DNA of 64,000 nucleotides, taken from Desmodesmus armatus (Eukaryota; Chlorophyta; Chlorophyceae; Sphaeropleales; Scenedesmaceae). Shown here one piece after another: positions 53,101 through 63,925 of this stretch. The stretch covers positions 248,001 through 312,000 of the forward strand of contig VIIQ02000078.1 of NCBI GenBank assembly GCA_007449985.2, written 5' to 3'. The stretch's first letter is position 1. Each line of letters opens with the position of its first letter. The translations under genes and the position numbers were made by a program. The notes under the pieces are model-generated. The model searched no databases. It was given only the letters and a program-made list of their open reading frames with translations, and was not told the DNA's origin.

Positions 53101-56100
53101 CCACCACAGTTGCCCTCACACCCACAGCCTGGGCCATGACAGTCAGTCGCTGAGGCACCAGCACAGGCTCTTCCTTCACTAGGAGCTCCCCTAATGCATT
53201 TGCTACTGCAGGAAACAGCCCCCCTGATAGAACCCCATCGTCTACCAAGTCTGCTACCAGGCAGTTGCAGACGTTGGGGACGTGGGTGTCGGTTGTTGGG
53301 CCAGGTGCTGGGCCGGGTGGTGGGCCAGGTGCTGGGCCGGCTGTTGGGCCGGCTGTTGGGCCCAGCTTGAGCAGGGAGGGGCTGGGGGTGCACAGGATGG
53401 TGAAGGATGTGGGAGGGAAGCCGTTGTCGAGGAGTACCTGCTGGCAGGCTGCAGCCAGGTATGGGGAGCTGTGGAGGGAGTGAAAAGGACACAGGAAAAA
53501 TCAATCGATTATAGTCATGATCAGTCGGACAGGATGTGGAAATGTTCAGGAGCCATGTTGGGATAAGGAACCGCAGGGCTGCACAGAGATGTCTTGGAGA
53601 GTGAGGACGGGGTTGGTACTGCTGTTGCCATGCCATCAAGATAAGCGTTGCGGTGTAGGGTGCTCAGGTCTGATCTGCAAAGGTTTTAGGACAGCAGTGT
53701 TGTCCTGTGTGTTGCGGTATCACCCACACCGCGGCACTGCCTACATGTGCCTCCACAGCATGCAACCTCATGGGAAGAGCCTTTCCCACCTCTCAAAACA
53801 GTCAGCACATGCTGCCTGTGCTGTAGCTGCTGGTCACCATTAGTACTTAGTTACCATTGCTACTACTGTTCCTGCTCCTCACCTTTCCACACAAGTGACA
53901 TGTACTGCTCCTGCCCTCAACGCTGCTACAGCCAGCACACCCGCCTTGGCCCCAAGCAGCAGTACACGTGGGGCCCTTCCGGACTGATGTACTGCCTGTA
54001 CTGCTGCTGTAGTGGCAGCCCACCAGGCTGACATGCGGTACGTGTCTGGTAACGTGCGGTACATGTACTGCTTGGGGCCCCGGATGGCACACTGCAAGCA
54101 GCAGGCAATACAGCGTAGCAGCCTTTGTGCTTGAATCTGAAGATATCTTCCTTACAAGAACTTCTTGGCATCGCAACAGCAGCATTCATTGGTGGTTATG
54201 CCAAGGGCTTGATTGCGAACCCGTCTTCAGACTCTGCCGCAAGGCAACTGTCACCGCGGGCAGCAGCACATTGCTATTTTCAGCTGCATGTACTGTCGCT
54301 AGGGACCCATGGGTGGCCTCACATATGCACAGGTCAATGAACTTGCTGCACGATGTCATCCTTGTGTGCATGCGGATGCCAGTGTTCCACCGATATCCTG
54401 CCCTCTGTCCAGCCAGACAACCCAACGGCCCCTCCGCATCGCACCTGAGTGCTGAGAAACTCGTAGACATCCCGAAGACCAACATCAGCAGCCGCAGCCT
54501 CAGGGGTCAACAGCAGCTTGGGCAGCTTGTAGCCGCCACCAGTACTGCTGTATACCATCCCCGTCAAATTGCTGCTGGGCATCCCCTCCATGCCTTTGTT
54601 GTCGGTTCCTGCAGCTGTGGCTGCTGCCACTGCTCGCTGCACATCATCGGCAGCAGCCAGCAGCAGTCCTGCTGAGTCTCCTGCTCCTTTCCAACCGACT
54701 GCTTGACCTCTGCGATGGGTTCCCTGACCCATACTGCGGCCGCTGCCATCTCCTTGCCGTTTAAGTCCCTGTGCCATGAAGATTTGTAGAGGTGGTATAG
54801 GTGCACAAATTAAATAAATCGAAGTTACTACTCCTACTACTTTACTGGATCAGGGCCTCGCCTGATGGCCCCCATTCAGGAGCCAAACAAGGCTTATAGG
54901 GCATCAAAGTTACACCTGTAGCTATGAAGCTCAAGGTGTGCACACATGCTCAGCAGGTTTGCAATGGGCTCCATGCGGCATCTGCATCAGCCTGCATCAC
55001 ACAATGGCTGCCATTGCCCCTGCGCAAGCACTCAGCTCCCCCTGCCGTCTCAGACCCTGTGTGAAGAGGGTTGGTGGAGGCGGGACAGGAGGCACACATG
55101 TAACATGTGACATGTTTCAAACATTGCTGAGTCAGCAGACCTACTGGGGACTCAATGAGATCTGTTTGCGTCAGTATGCGTCAATTTCACATGCAACCTG
55201 ACAATTTGCACCTGCGGCGACCATCCAAAAAGTCCCTATTCACACCCATGGACCCGATGACCAATCATATGATTACTAATCAATAGCAATAGTACCTGAA
55301 GGCTCTGTGTGTTGTGTGGGGTCAGGCTGATGCGCTCCGGTGCATTGGGGGCGGGCAGGGCTTTGACGTGGGCCGTGGTTTTGCCAGACAAGAGGTCTGC
55401 TGCTACGGCCTGCTGGGAGGCTTGCAGGCTGGAGCGCAGGGTGGGGTTTAGGGGGTCTGCTGCCAGGCCAGCTTCAAAAGCAGCAGCTGCCTGCATTGCA
55501 ACGTAAAAAAAGCTGTGTTTATTAAAAGCATGTCGTGGCTTGTGCAGAACAGTGCTGAATACAGGCAGAGTCAAGCTGCAGTGAAGTTCACTGCAGGGCA
55601 GCGTCACCGTCACCGTCAGGGCCTGACAGCAACTGCACAAGATGTGGATGATGCTAAGTTGCTCATGGCTGGGGCATATCTGCTCGCTGGCACCTTGGTG
55701 GAATCAAGCCGCCTTGAGCATGTGAGACACGCCCGACCTGCTGACCACCGCCTCTGTGCCTGGCAAAAAAAAACCACAAATAGAAAAATCATAAAAAAAA
55801 TCACACATAAATTCACCTGGGAGTGCTGTCCAAGTCCCAGAAAAGCCTGGCCCAGCCGCATGCAGGCTTTGGGCCAATGGGGGTGCCTGTCAGGGGACAG
55901 CAGGCCCTGAGAGACTGCTGTTGATGTGAGCAGCTCCATGCACTGCTTAGCTTCCTGCGGATGTGCAAACATGGCATGGCGCTTCCCGCTTAGGTAAGCC
56001 TCAGCGGTTGCAGGTAGTTTTCAGTACAGTACAGTAATTGGGAACAGGGTCCCAACCTCGGCGCTAGCCAGCGAGCCTTGGGCTCATGAGGGTGCCCAGA

Positions 56101-56966
56101 GGGCCTACTTGCGTACCCCAGTCTCTCTGGTCAGGTGTGAGGGCGATTGAAACCACCACCAAGCCAGCCGTCAATTCCAGTAGCCTTTTTGATTTCAGTG
56201 ATGTGCCTAGCACCACCTAGCGCCAGCCCCCTTTTCCACGTTGTCTGCTGCTTGATCAGCCAGTAGAGAGAGGCAGAAGTGTTGGAGTGCTCCTCAGGTT
56301 GGTTTCACCCTCCCTGCACACAGGGGGAGCAGATGCACTAAAATAGGACAAGGGTGGTCTTATTACCTGCAGGGCTGCTGCATGCTGCCCAAGGGCCAGA
56401 TGGCTGGCGGCCTTGTTGGAATGAGTGATAAACAGCTGGGAGTGGATCAGATGGCGACCTGTGGGAAGACAAGACAGCAGTTGTGGTTATCGATGACGCG
56501 GCTGGCACCAGGATAGTCAGTGCAGCAGTTGGGGTGTTGCTTAGGCATGACATGGTGTCTGCTTGCGTTGTACCTCAAGAGGTGGGCTGTACTAGGGGCT
56601 GTGATTTTCTGTTGACAGGAATCAATGCACGTTGGCAGGAACCCACTGGTGGACGCCAACGCTGGGGCTTAGGCGTTGAGGCTTGGGTTAGGAAGCTTAC
56701 CTTTAAGTTGGAGGAAGAGCTTGTCATACAGCTCAAGGGCCTCTTCATGCCTGCCAGCTTTTGCAGCACGCACTGCTGCCTGTATGCATAAACGGCAACA
56801 GCACAGCCAACGGCCGTGCAGTCAATGCTGGAGAGAGGTATGAGAACAATGTCGTGTATGTGGTGACGTCGAACATACCGTGTTTATGCTGGCCAGAGAG
56901 GGTGGCAGATTCTGCTGCACCATCAAACTGCAGTGTTGCAGTAGCAAGCGGGCGCCACTGAGCCAA
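42312..56966 (-). CDS. TPR and double protein-arginine-methyltransferase-like protein (PRMT9/PRMT7 class)
   Basis: About 1,600 residues. Exons: 56966-56879, 56775-56701, 56458-56367, 55954-55817, 55490-55296, 54768-54445, 54091-53883, 53468-52899, 52182-52032, possibly 51711-51680, 51287-50665, 50115-49034, 48268-47920, 45122-44905, 44388-44228, 42835-42312. Arginine methyltransferases transfer methyl groups from S-adenosylmethionine to arginine. TPRs followed by two methyltransferase-plus-barrel modules is the PRMT9 plan; the barrel ends also resemble PRMT7. Module 1 has a degenerate SAM motif and neither module has the usual double-Glu loop, so catalytic activity is doubtful. The final frame ends LMQVGGIQP at a TGA at 42314-42312. 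It could instead splice onward at CAG|GTGGGT just before. At least three exons have duplicated acceptors. Confidence 0.82.
44269..44343 (-). repeat. Pure CAG tract (about 25 units) coding Gln in the PRMT9-class gene
   Basis: Uninterrupted CTG on the plus strand, CAG in the sense strand. It is translated as Gln immediately before the conserved HW of the second barrel. It is the longest pure triplet tract in the window. Confidence 0.95.
45127..45226 (+). repeat. Family B short repeat, copy 2, abutting the true PRMT exon acceptor
   Basis: A (CAGTTA)-like head, ATTGGCTCAGC-AAAAA-GCTGAGC stem, CAACCCACAATGG, hairpin GAGCCAGAGGCTC, ending near 45226. On the minus strand its repeat tail leads straight into ACTGTTACATGCAG, the acceptor of exon 45122. 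Confidence 0.8.
45665..45757 (+). repeat. Family B short repeat, copy 3
   Basis: GTTACAGTTACAGTGATTGG, GCTCAGC-AAGAA-GCTGAGC stem, CAACCCACAAGGGAGCCAGA. It again directly follows an acceptor copy (ACCTGCATGTAACAG), so copies 2 and 3 may have been duplicated along with the exon start. Confidence 0.8.
47586..47717. repeat. Interstitial telomeric repeats between 30-bp direct repeats
   Basis: Two TTTAGGG clusters (47615-47636, about three units; 47645-47665, degenerate) lie between two copies of a 30-base sequence containing CACAGGCCACAGCCTGTG, at 47586-47615 and 47688-47717, differing at one base. The flank itself is a hairpin (CACAGGC-CACA-GCCTGTG). This matches telomeric sequence captured at a repaired double-strand break. 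Confidence 0.85.
48225..48512 (-). repeat. Duplicated 5' end of PRMT exon 48268-47920
   Basis: The exon start encoding GLIGHGVLGLVEAVKS recurs at about 48464-48512 with an acceptor-like context. The true exon is at 48268. The copy is cut off after about 45 exon bases, without a donor. Confidence 0.75.
50665..54768 (-). CDS. First methyltransferase-like module of the PRMT9-class protein
   Basis: Exon 54091-53883 gives GPKQYMYRTLPDTYRMSAWW and the SAM-site strand RVLLLGAKAGVLAVAALRAG with the acidic end VTCVER. The next exon continues SPYLAAACQQVLLDNGF, a Gly/Pro repeat spacer, then DLVDDGVLSGGLFPAV and EEPVLVPQRLTVMAQAVGVR, matching the post-motif region of type II/III arginine methyltransferases. 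LDLTAMDAYR and FTPLSAPREVWSIPLTDV begin the barrel. The barrel ends GLPVRQGDVYPLVASHNTVR (51287-50665). The canonical G-x-G-x-G is G-A-K-A-G, and the E-G-E-G type loop reads D-G-V-L-S-G-G. Confidence 0.75.
52140..52745 (-). repeat. Four copies of the acceptor and 5' end of PRMT exon 52182-52032
   Basis: The acceptor plus exon start encoding WTPSQALPSPLDANT recurs at about 52145-52195, 52305-52360, 52480-52535 and 52685-52735. Spacing is 160-200 bases, with poly-G and GAGAG stretches between. Only the lowest-coordinate copy continues to FTPLSAPREVWS and a donor. Confidence 0.85.
55296..56966 (-). CDS. N-terminal TPR region of the PRMT9-class protein
   Basis: Start ATG at 56966 (MAQWRPLATATLQFDGAAES). 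TPR-type helices follow: AVRAAKAGRHEEALELYDKL (56775-56701), THSNKAASHLALGQHAAALQ (56458-56367), PHWPKACMRLGQAFLGLGQH (55954-55817) and AAAFEAGLAADPLNPTLRSS (55490-55296). The A-x-L-G and E-A-L-x-L-Y spacings are those of TPR helix pairs. This region should bind a partner protein rather than act catalytically. Confidence 0.8.
56019..56185 (+). repeat. Family A short repeat (PRMT intron)
   Basis: (CAGTA)3, ATTGGGAACAGGGTCCCAAC, GCGCTAGCCAGCGAGCCT, GGGCTCATGAGGGTGCCCAG, GTCAGGTGTGAGGGCGATTG and CAAGCCAGCCGTCAATTCCA. It is about 65 bases upstream (in transcript sense) of the acceptor of exon 55954. Confidence 0.8.
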
Positions 56967-57386
56967 GGGAAATTCTTCAGATTGTTCCTAAGACAAAAGT
57001 CGTCTAATCAAAAGGAGAGCAGGGTATGACATCAAACATGTCGACGGTTTCGATTCTCCGAGACACGAACCCTTGGGAGCTTGACTTAGCTGTGCGATAC
57101 CAAAAGCTTGAATAATGGCGCGAACAAAATTCAGCAAAACTGTCTCACCTCTGTGCTCAACTTGCAATTGATCAGTGATCGTTCAAATCCTTCTGCAGCT
57201 AGTTGCCAAAAAGTCTTACCACACAGCTTGGCATCAACCATGGTCAAATTCACCCTAGCAACGCACAGCTGGCCCTGGGGCTCTACCGCACCTCAGCTTT
57301 GACAACAGCAGCAGCAGCTCCGCCACGAGAAGTCTGGGAAACCTGATAGCTGAGTCAGTTTGACAAAGAACAGAAAGTGGCGAATC
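56967..57386. promoter_or_regulatory. Divergent intergenic region between the PRMT9-class and RRM genes
   Basis: About 420 bases between two start codons facing away from each other. It probably acts as a bidirectional promoter. No TATA or known algal element is recognised. Confidence 0.5.
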
Positions 57387-58110
57387 ATGATGACTGATTC
57401 AGATACTGTCCAACATCACACGGTGCATTTTAGTGCTGCTGGAAAGGAGCAGCCTAGCAGCCAGTATGTGTACCTGTCCAACCTGCCCGTGGATGCCTAT
57501 GAGGGCACCATCAGGCAGGCCTTTGAGAAAGAAGGCATCAAAGTGGTAAGTCTATCTTCACAAACTTCGCATTCGACAACAGCAGGAGTGTACAGCACTC
57601 AGCACCTCGCAGATGCCGCCTCAGCCTGCTTGCAGGCAGACTACACAGAGCAGCAGCTGCAGCAGCTGGCATGCATGTTCGTAATTTCTTGGATGCATGC
57701 GGGTGATTGGCTTTTGGGTTTCACATGTGCGGTTGAAGAACAGTCTCTACTTCCAGCCCCAAGGGAGACTGACCCTCAGCACATCCTGCATGAGCCAGAC
57801 ACACCAGCTGCGCGTGCGCGTTGCATCTCTCTCCTCAAGCATTCGGTGTATGCGCCATGTTGTTTACATGCAGGCTGCGATCAAGCTCCTGCAGAAAGGC
57901 TCCTTCAACCGGCGCCGCAACGCGGGACTTGCAACGGTCCGGCTGCTGTCAGCAGCAGATGCACAGCGCTGCTGTGAGCTGCTGAACGGCAAGATGCTGC
58001 ATGCTGGTGCTGACACAGCACATGGCAGGCCCCTGATTGTCAGCTGCAAGAAGTTTGAGTGCAGCAGCTTTGAGCAGCAGCAGGTTGATGACAGTTGCGA
58101 TGACAGCTGA
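57387..58110 (+). CDS. Small RNA-recognition-motif protein, two exons
   Basis: Exon 1, 57387-57545, starts MMTDSDTVQHH (a second ATG follows at 57390) and gives the first RRM strand QYVYLSNLPVDAYEGTIRQA (RNP2: VYLSNLP) and FEKEGIKV. The donor is GTG|GTAAGT. Exon 2, 57874-58110, begins AAIKLLQKGSFNRRRNAG and continues LATVRLLSAADAQRCCELLN (RNP1 position, helix 2) and GRPLIVSCKKFE (strand 5), with an acidic tail ending DDSCDDS. The product is about 131 residues. Both exon ends are in phase 0. RNP1 lacks the usual aromatic pair (GLATVRL), so RNA binding may be weak. The specific family is not recognised. Confidence 0.75.
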
Positions 58111-59380
58111 CTGTGCTGCCAGAGCGGGCTGTGCAGCAGAGCCTTGCAGAGCATTCTTTCCTGGTCCCCCATGAGCCTCTGGCTCCCTTGTGGGTTGCTC
58201 AGCTTTTGCTGAGCCAATTACTGTAACTGTAACTGTATTATGCATGCGCTGGGGTGTCACCATCGGGATTTGATGCAAGAAAACGATAACATTTAAACAG
58301 TATCTCCCACTGTGGGCGCACATTGTAACCACAAGGTGTCACACATGCAGGCAGGCAGCAGGGCAAACACCTGCTTAGTCACACATGCATGCCAAACACA
58401 GTTGGCCCAGCAATCGTAAGGGCGGAGCGCCTGGCTGAGCCTGCAGCCGTCTCCTGCAACTTTGGATGAATGTATCAAATGCTGCCACTGCCCCACTAGG
58501 ACCAGGGGACGTCAATGTGTGCAACAAGACTTGAGACACACAAACACCAATAGAAATATCAGTACAACTAGTGCCCCTGCTGAGCAAGCTTCCAATCATA
58601 TGCACAAAGTTGGCGGCTTGCATGCCATATGCACACTTATGGGACTGCTGTTGCAGGTGACACAGCAAGCCTGCTGCATACGCACAAGATGCGGCAACCA
58701 GGCAGGTGGGTGAGGAAACAGCTGCTGTGTAGGCAGTGTAGGCCCCTGGCACACGCCATGCAACCTGGCCTCTGCACATGCACAAGGGCACCAAGACAGG
58801 GCATGTTGTAAAAACACTTGTGGAAGCAGCATGCAGCCGATGCAACAAACAGCCCAACAGCCAAACCAATCCATGAAGCAGCACAACAGCAGCATGCTCA
58901 AAGCATGGTTTGCTTTTGACAGCCTGTCAATGCTCCTGCAAGGACAGGCCAGCGACATGCTGCTGCTTGACTTGCTGTGTGGAGTCCCACATGGTGCGGC
59001 AGCAGTCTGTGTCCGCCACTGTGACAAGAGACACTCAAGGTGCTGGGATGATAGGGTGCCTCAGCACATGCCTTGTAAAACGGCAGAGCATGGCCACCCT
59101 TGAGACTGGGGCGCTGGTGGCACAGTGGTCCAATGCTGCACAACTGTTCCCGCAATAGCACTGCAACTCTTTGTCAAGATGTCGCACCCTAGCACAGCAG
59201 GCGGGAAGGACAGGCAAAACAGCACTGCAGGATGAGCATTTGCAGCAGACGGAGTTCTGTCGGCCCACATGTACAGATGTGCTGCTGACACTGTGGCGAA
59301 CAGGGATGGTGCTGCACAACAGCAACAGCAAGCTGCAGTGCATGTAGTAGGGGCCCTCATGCCAGATTGCACTGAGCTTA
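58111..59380. other. Convergent intergenic region between the RRM and LYR genes
   Basis: Contains the family B copy at 58155 and otherwise no recognisable coding sequence. Frames up to 169 codons on the minus strand (58375-58884) have no family motifs. It should contain the 3' ends of both flanking genes. Confidence 0.5.
58155..58240 (-). repeat. Family B short repeat, copy 4, with TGTAA-bearing tail after the RRM stop
   Basis: Reverse orientation: CCATGAGCCTCTGGCTCCC, TGGGTTGCTCAGC-TTTT-GCTGAGC stem, AATTACTGTAACTGTAACTG. TGTAA is the usual green-algal polyadenylation signal and occurs twice in the tail, about 115-125 bases downstream of the RRM stop codon. Confidence 0.75.
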
Positions 59381-59966
59381 TTACGCAGAAGCCCTCAAAC
59401 ACACCTTGAGGTTGATGGCATAGCTACCCCCATCTGCTGTAGAGGATATTTGGGCATATGCCATCAGATCACTCAAGCCCCGCTCCGCCACTGCTCTGCA
59501 GTGCTGGATTTGGTCTTGGTCTGTCAGGGCCTGTTGTGAACAACAGCAGAAAGGTGGTGGTTGGAGCATGCGGTATGTCACACACCAACTGACATCAAGG
59601 TGGCACTCAAAGGAAGCTGCTGCAAGGATACCAGACAGCTATTGTCATCTGCTGTGAAGATACCATGCTTGCGAATTGCTGCACAGCAATGCACGGACCC
59701 AAACCCCGCCAGCCTGGCAGGTGTTCACGCCATACAAGCAGACATGCAAATCTGGACTGGGTGCTTGCAGCAGTCTGCAGCTGCAGGAAACAGTGATCAT
59801 CATAGGACAATGATAGTTTGGACCATAGCTACGACCCCACCTTGTTTTCTCTAAACTCTGTCTTGACCTGCTGCAAAATGCTGTGCTTCTTGATGCTTGG
59901 GAACTGCTTGGCAGCTTTCAAGATGTGCCTGTACAGCTGCAGCATCGACATCTGACCTCCTGACAT
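59381..59966 (-). CDS. LYR-motif (Complex1_LYR family) protein, two exons
   Basis: Exon 59966-59841 encodes MSGGQMSMLQLYRHILKAAK then QFPSIKKHSILQQVKTEFRE-NK. The donor is AAG|GTGGGG. Exon 59530-59381 continues ALTDQDQIQHCRAVAERGLS, DLMAYAQISSTADGGSYAIN and LKVCLRASA, stop at 59383-59381. The total is about 92 residues, the usual size. L-Y-R in helix 1 and the F-R-E-N-K end of helix 2 define the LYR superfamily. These are small mitochondrial matrix proteins that bind acyl carrier protein and assist Fe-S cluster delivery or respiratory complex assembly. Which member this is (LYRM4-like or another) cannot be decided here. A donor-like GTGTGT follows LK, so the last residues could be intron read-through. 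Confidence 0.85.
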
Positions 59967-61524
59967 GACGCACTGGTTTTCCTGGCTCCTCCTGCTCAGT
60001 GCTGCCTGATCTGCATGGACTGCTGATGTCTGTCCAGCAGCGGACAGCAGCTACAGCTGCAAGTGAGATCACCAGATCTGACGAAGCCGAGGAACTGCTT
60101 CAATTGAAGATGTTGAACCAGTGATGTGACCTTATGGGCTTGGAGACTGTGGCTTGAAGGTGTGTGGACAGAATGGCAGGTGACACTGGGCAGGGGTTGG
60201 GGTAGCCACAAGTCCGAGCGGTGAATGCTAGCGGGTGCATGCAGCCAAAGAAACAAACGACAGTCTGCTTCTGCTTTCAAAGAGAATTCTGCCTGTGGCT
60301 GTTGCACTCGGAAGAAAATGACACACACGGTTTACCTGCTGGTGGTTTTCCGGATGAACTGCTTGGGCTCGGAGCTGTTTATTCAAAGACAAGAAAGAAG
60401 AAACTGTTATCAGCTGTTGTCACAGACGTACCAGCTATTCTGCCGCCTGAAGAACCTTGGAAGCGTGTAGTAGCCTACTTTCCGGGAGCTCATGCAGCGC
60501 CGATGATCATATCTGCAGCTTGCAAAAGCCATGCAGCTGGGCAATTTACTTGCACCAAAGTGACATGGTAGGCAGCATTGTAATTGATTGACTGCTGCGT
60601 CTGCCATCTACAACTTGACATCACCTGATCGTGCTTGACATCTGTGATGTTCCCAGTGCGGCACCACTTTTCAAGGCAAGAATCACTGCTACCATACTCC
60701 AGAGCAACACACATGGCTGTTACCAGAACATCACAATCCAGCTATACTGCTCAGCTACTGTCAGGTGACTTGGCCTGAAAAAAACGCAATTGATGTGCAG
60801 ACAGTACATGCAATGGCTTTCTGTACAAACTCAGCATGTAGATGACATGTCAGAACACTAACAGTGGCTGCCTCATGAGCGCCTCGCAAACAAAACTCTA
60901 AAGAAACAAGCATGTACAACAACCAACTGTCCGTTGGCGCCGCAGTGGCAGCGCAACTACATTGATCACACCATGCACATCAGCCCCAGCAACCTTTACA
61001 TTGCAAAATCGCTCGCATCCTCGCACACCCAAGGTCCTTGCTTGATAACGCCAGTGCCACCCCAGGAGGCTTCACAAACAATGCTTGAGGCACTGATGAC
61101 ATCCACAAACTGCATGCAGCGTAGCCGCAGCCAAATTCGCAGAAGAACCAGCAGCAGACGACGGCTGCATGCTGCGCATGTGGCGAGTAAAGGGCCATCC
61201 AAGAAATGCCCTTGCTCGCATGCAAGCCGGCCACACCACACCCCTCCGGACACAGCTTGCACCAGAATACACGAGTGCACACACTGCTTGGTGACAGCTG
61301 GTCACACAAAACACACAACACACTCAGTGCTGTGCACAGCGGCTGTGCCTTGCACTTCCTGGACAAGCAGCACACCGGTGTCATGACAAACTACTGTGGG
61401 TGACCAACACAGAGACACACCCAACACACACGTGCTAGATTGCTGACCAACTTGGCAGGACCCAGAAGTACTGCAATCACAGCTGCCCAGTAAAGAGTAG
61501 CAGGGCACATGGCTCGCAGCACCC

Positions 61525-62045
61525 CCACCACTGCAGCTGCTTCGTGCCCCACCAGCGCCTTCCCTTCACACCCACACACGCATGCGTGTTTGCGAACGGC
61601 AGGCCTCAAAACACAAATGACCATCGCCCCACCAAAGCAGCAGGCCCCAGCCTGCTTGCCATGCTGTCCACCCACACTACAACATGTGATACACCTGCTG
61701 TGCCGACGATGCAGCACCACCACACCAACTCAGGCGATACAGCTCCGTCCCCATCACGACACTGGAAATCAGCTAGGATGGAAGCGCAGGGGCACACGCG
61801 TGACAGTACCACACCACTGCATCTGCTTCATGCCCCACCAACGCCTACCATTTACACCCACACACGCATGCGTGTTTGACAGCGGGCCTCAAAACACAGA
61901 GGACCAGCGCCCCACAAAAGCAGCAGGCCTCAGCCTGCTTGCCATGCTGTCCATCCATACACCACAACATGTGATACACGTGATGTGCTGATGATGCAGC
62001 ACACAAACTCAGGCGATGCGGCTGCACCCCGATCACGACACTGGG
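61525..62045 (+). repeat. Two-copy tandem duplication, about 295-bp period
   Basis: CACCCACACACGCATGCGTG, GGCCTCAAAACACA, AAAGCAGCAGGCC and CAGCCTGCTTGCCATGCTGT occur in the same order at about 61525-61745 and 61820-62035, diverged by roughly a tenth by eye. Confidence 0.8.
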
Positions 62046-62774
62046 GACTCCCCAGCCGTGCACAACAGAAGCCAGATCAGAAGCCAAGCCAATGAAAACA
62101 CAAGCAACACCTGCGTACTAACGCGCCTAGCCTGCAGCTACCTGCCCCTGTAGTACCTACCTAACCACGACGCACACACATCATCTAGCTGCTACCCAAG
62201 CTGTCGTACCTACAAAAGCACTGGTCCGGCATACATGGTGCCGTCTACCCCCCCCCCCTCCACACATTTGGGAGTGGCCCTCTCCCACATGACCTGCCCA
62301 CCCCAAACCACACCATAGACATACCCCACAACGGACATGACAACCCATGATCACCAGCCTAATCATCTTTAGGCTCTGTGATTGTTGACCTGGTCTGCAG
62401 GCCGAACAACATCTCCCTGCATAGATCACCTCCCCCAAAACACCCCAAATAGGTTTTAGGGTGTTGCCCTGAACCTGATCCCAAACCCCCACGTCACAAG
62501 ATCTCACACACCAAGCACCTGCATGGCGACAATGAGGCGGCTGTAGCCCAGCCAAGACCACCACCACCAACAACATTGGCAGGGGCGCGCAAGCCCACTG
62601 GCTTCCCCATGCCTACCCCCCCCCACACACACACACATGCGCGGTGTGCAGATGCATGCACACACACCACAGATACCTAGTCCTTGCATGCATGCTACAC
62701 TTGTACGCCCTATGCCAACACGCAACGTATGCCTACAGCTCTCAGTCACTGCAAGGCGCTGTCAACGTCAATAC

Positions 62775-62912
62775 ACACCAAGGTAGTGACGTAGTGAGTG
62801 AGTAGTGACGTAGTCAGTGACAGTAGTGGTAGTGAGTAGTGAGAGTAGTAGTAGTGAGAGTAGCAGTGACTCTCACTACTACTCTCACTGCTACTACAGT
62901 GAGTAGTAGTGA
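62775..62912. repeat. AGT/GAG-based minisatellite that inverts into its own complement
   Basis: GTAGTGA and GAGAGTAGTAG units on the left are followed from about 62869 by their complement (CTCTCACTACTACTCTCACT), then by GTAGTAGTGA again. The left and right arms can pair over about 20 bases with one trinucleotide bulge. Confidence 0.75.
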
Positions 62913-62989
62913 CCGATCACGCACACGCAGTCATCAGCCCAAGGAGCCTTCAGCTCGATCGTAAAATCAGTCAGTCAGTCGACACACAC

Positions 62990-63125
62990 CGTCTTAGCCA
63001 TGTGTCTCGCTGCCGGCATCGTCTTAGCCATGTGCCAACACGTGCCGTCTTAGCCATGTGTCGACACGCGCGGACACAGTCAACGCATGCAGGCACGGTC
63101 AACATGCGCGGACACAGACAGCATC
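62990..63125 (+). repeat. Short imperfect tandem repeats: GTCTTAGCCATGTG (3 copies) and GCGGACACAG type
   Basis: CGTCTTAGCCATGTG occurs at about 62990, 63020 and 63047, followed by two CGCGGACACAG(T/A)CA units at about 63067 and 63106. Confidence 0.7.
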
Positions 63126-63419
63126 AGTCAGGAGTCCAAGAAGCCTGCCGGCTCTCAATCACTCTGTGCTGGCCCTGCTAAAAGGCAGCCACCACACTCT
63201 CGTATGTTGTGCTGTAAGCCTGCCAAGCCCCTAAACAGCACAGACTAGCTCCCCAGCTGCCTGTTTGGTGCGGCCAAAAGGCTGGCAGAGATGGCAACAT
63301 ACACATCAACAGCTGCTGGCAGCACGTCTGCTAATGCAGTACAGCCACACCGCATACACACTGGCGGCCAGCCCCAGCGCCTGCAGCCATACGGCCGTAC
63401 AAGCGCGGTGTGATGCATA

Positions 63420-63925
63420 GACAGCTGCACAGATTGCCTGCCTCGTGCACCACTGTTTGCCTCACATGGCCAGCGCCGGCACAGACTGCCTGTCTTGACA
63501 CAACTGGTCGCCTCAGATGGCCAGCACCTGCACAAATTGTTGTCCCGTGGCTACTGTTGGCCTCATTTGGCTGGCATCCTGCTGCGATACCTCCTGGATA
63601 CCTCACTGCTGCTGGCACGACACAAGCAGCACAAGGATGTGACAAACATGCTGGCAGCTGCTGAAAGTGGCCTATGAAGACAGCACAGCCGATTGCATCC
63701 TGCTGCGGTACCTCCTGGCCACCTCAGATGGCTGGCATCATGCACAGACTGCCCATCTCTTCCACAACTGCTTGCCCCAACGCCAGCGGCTGTATCGTGC
63801 ACCACTGTTGGCCTCAGATGGCTGGCATCCTGCTGGGGTACCTCCTGGACACCTCACTGCTGCTCGCACAGCACAAACAGCACAACCACCTGACCAACAC
63901 GTATGTTGACAGTTGCTGACAGTTG
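63420..63925 (+). repeat. Diverged tandem repeats, unit around GGCCTCAGATGGCTGGCATC
   Basis: Several copies of GCCTCA(G/C/T)ATGGC(C/T)(A/G)GCA followed by CTG- and CTCCTGG-containing sequence occur from 63450 to 63890. Two longer copies (about 63550-63660 and 63800-63915) share TACCTCCTGGA(T/C)ACCTCACT. Confidence 0.7.

Noticed and set aside
60934..61991. 150- and 160-codon plus-strand frames
   Set aside because: They overlie A/C-rich and tandemly duplicated DNA and have no family motifs.
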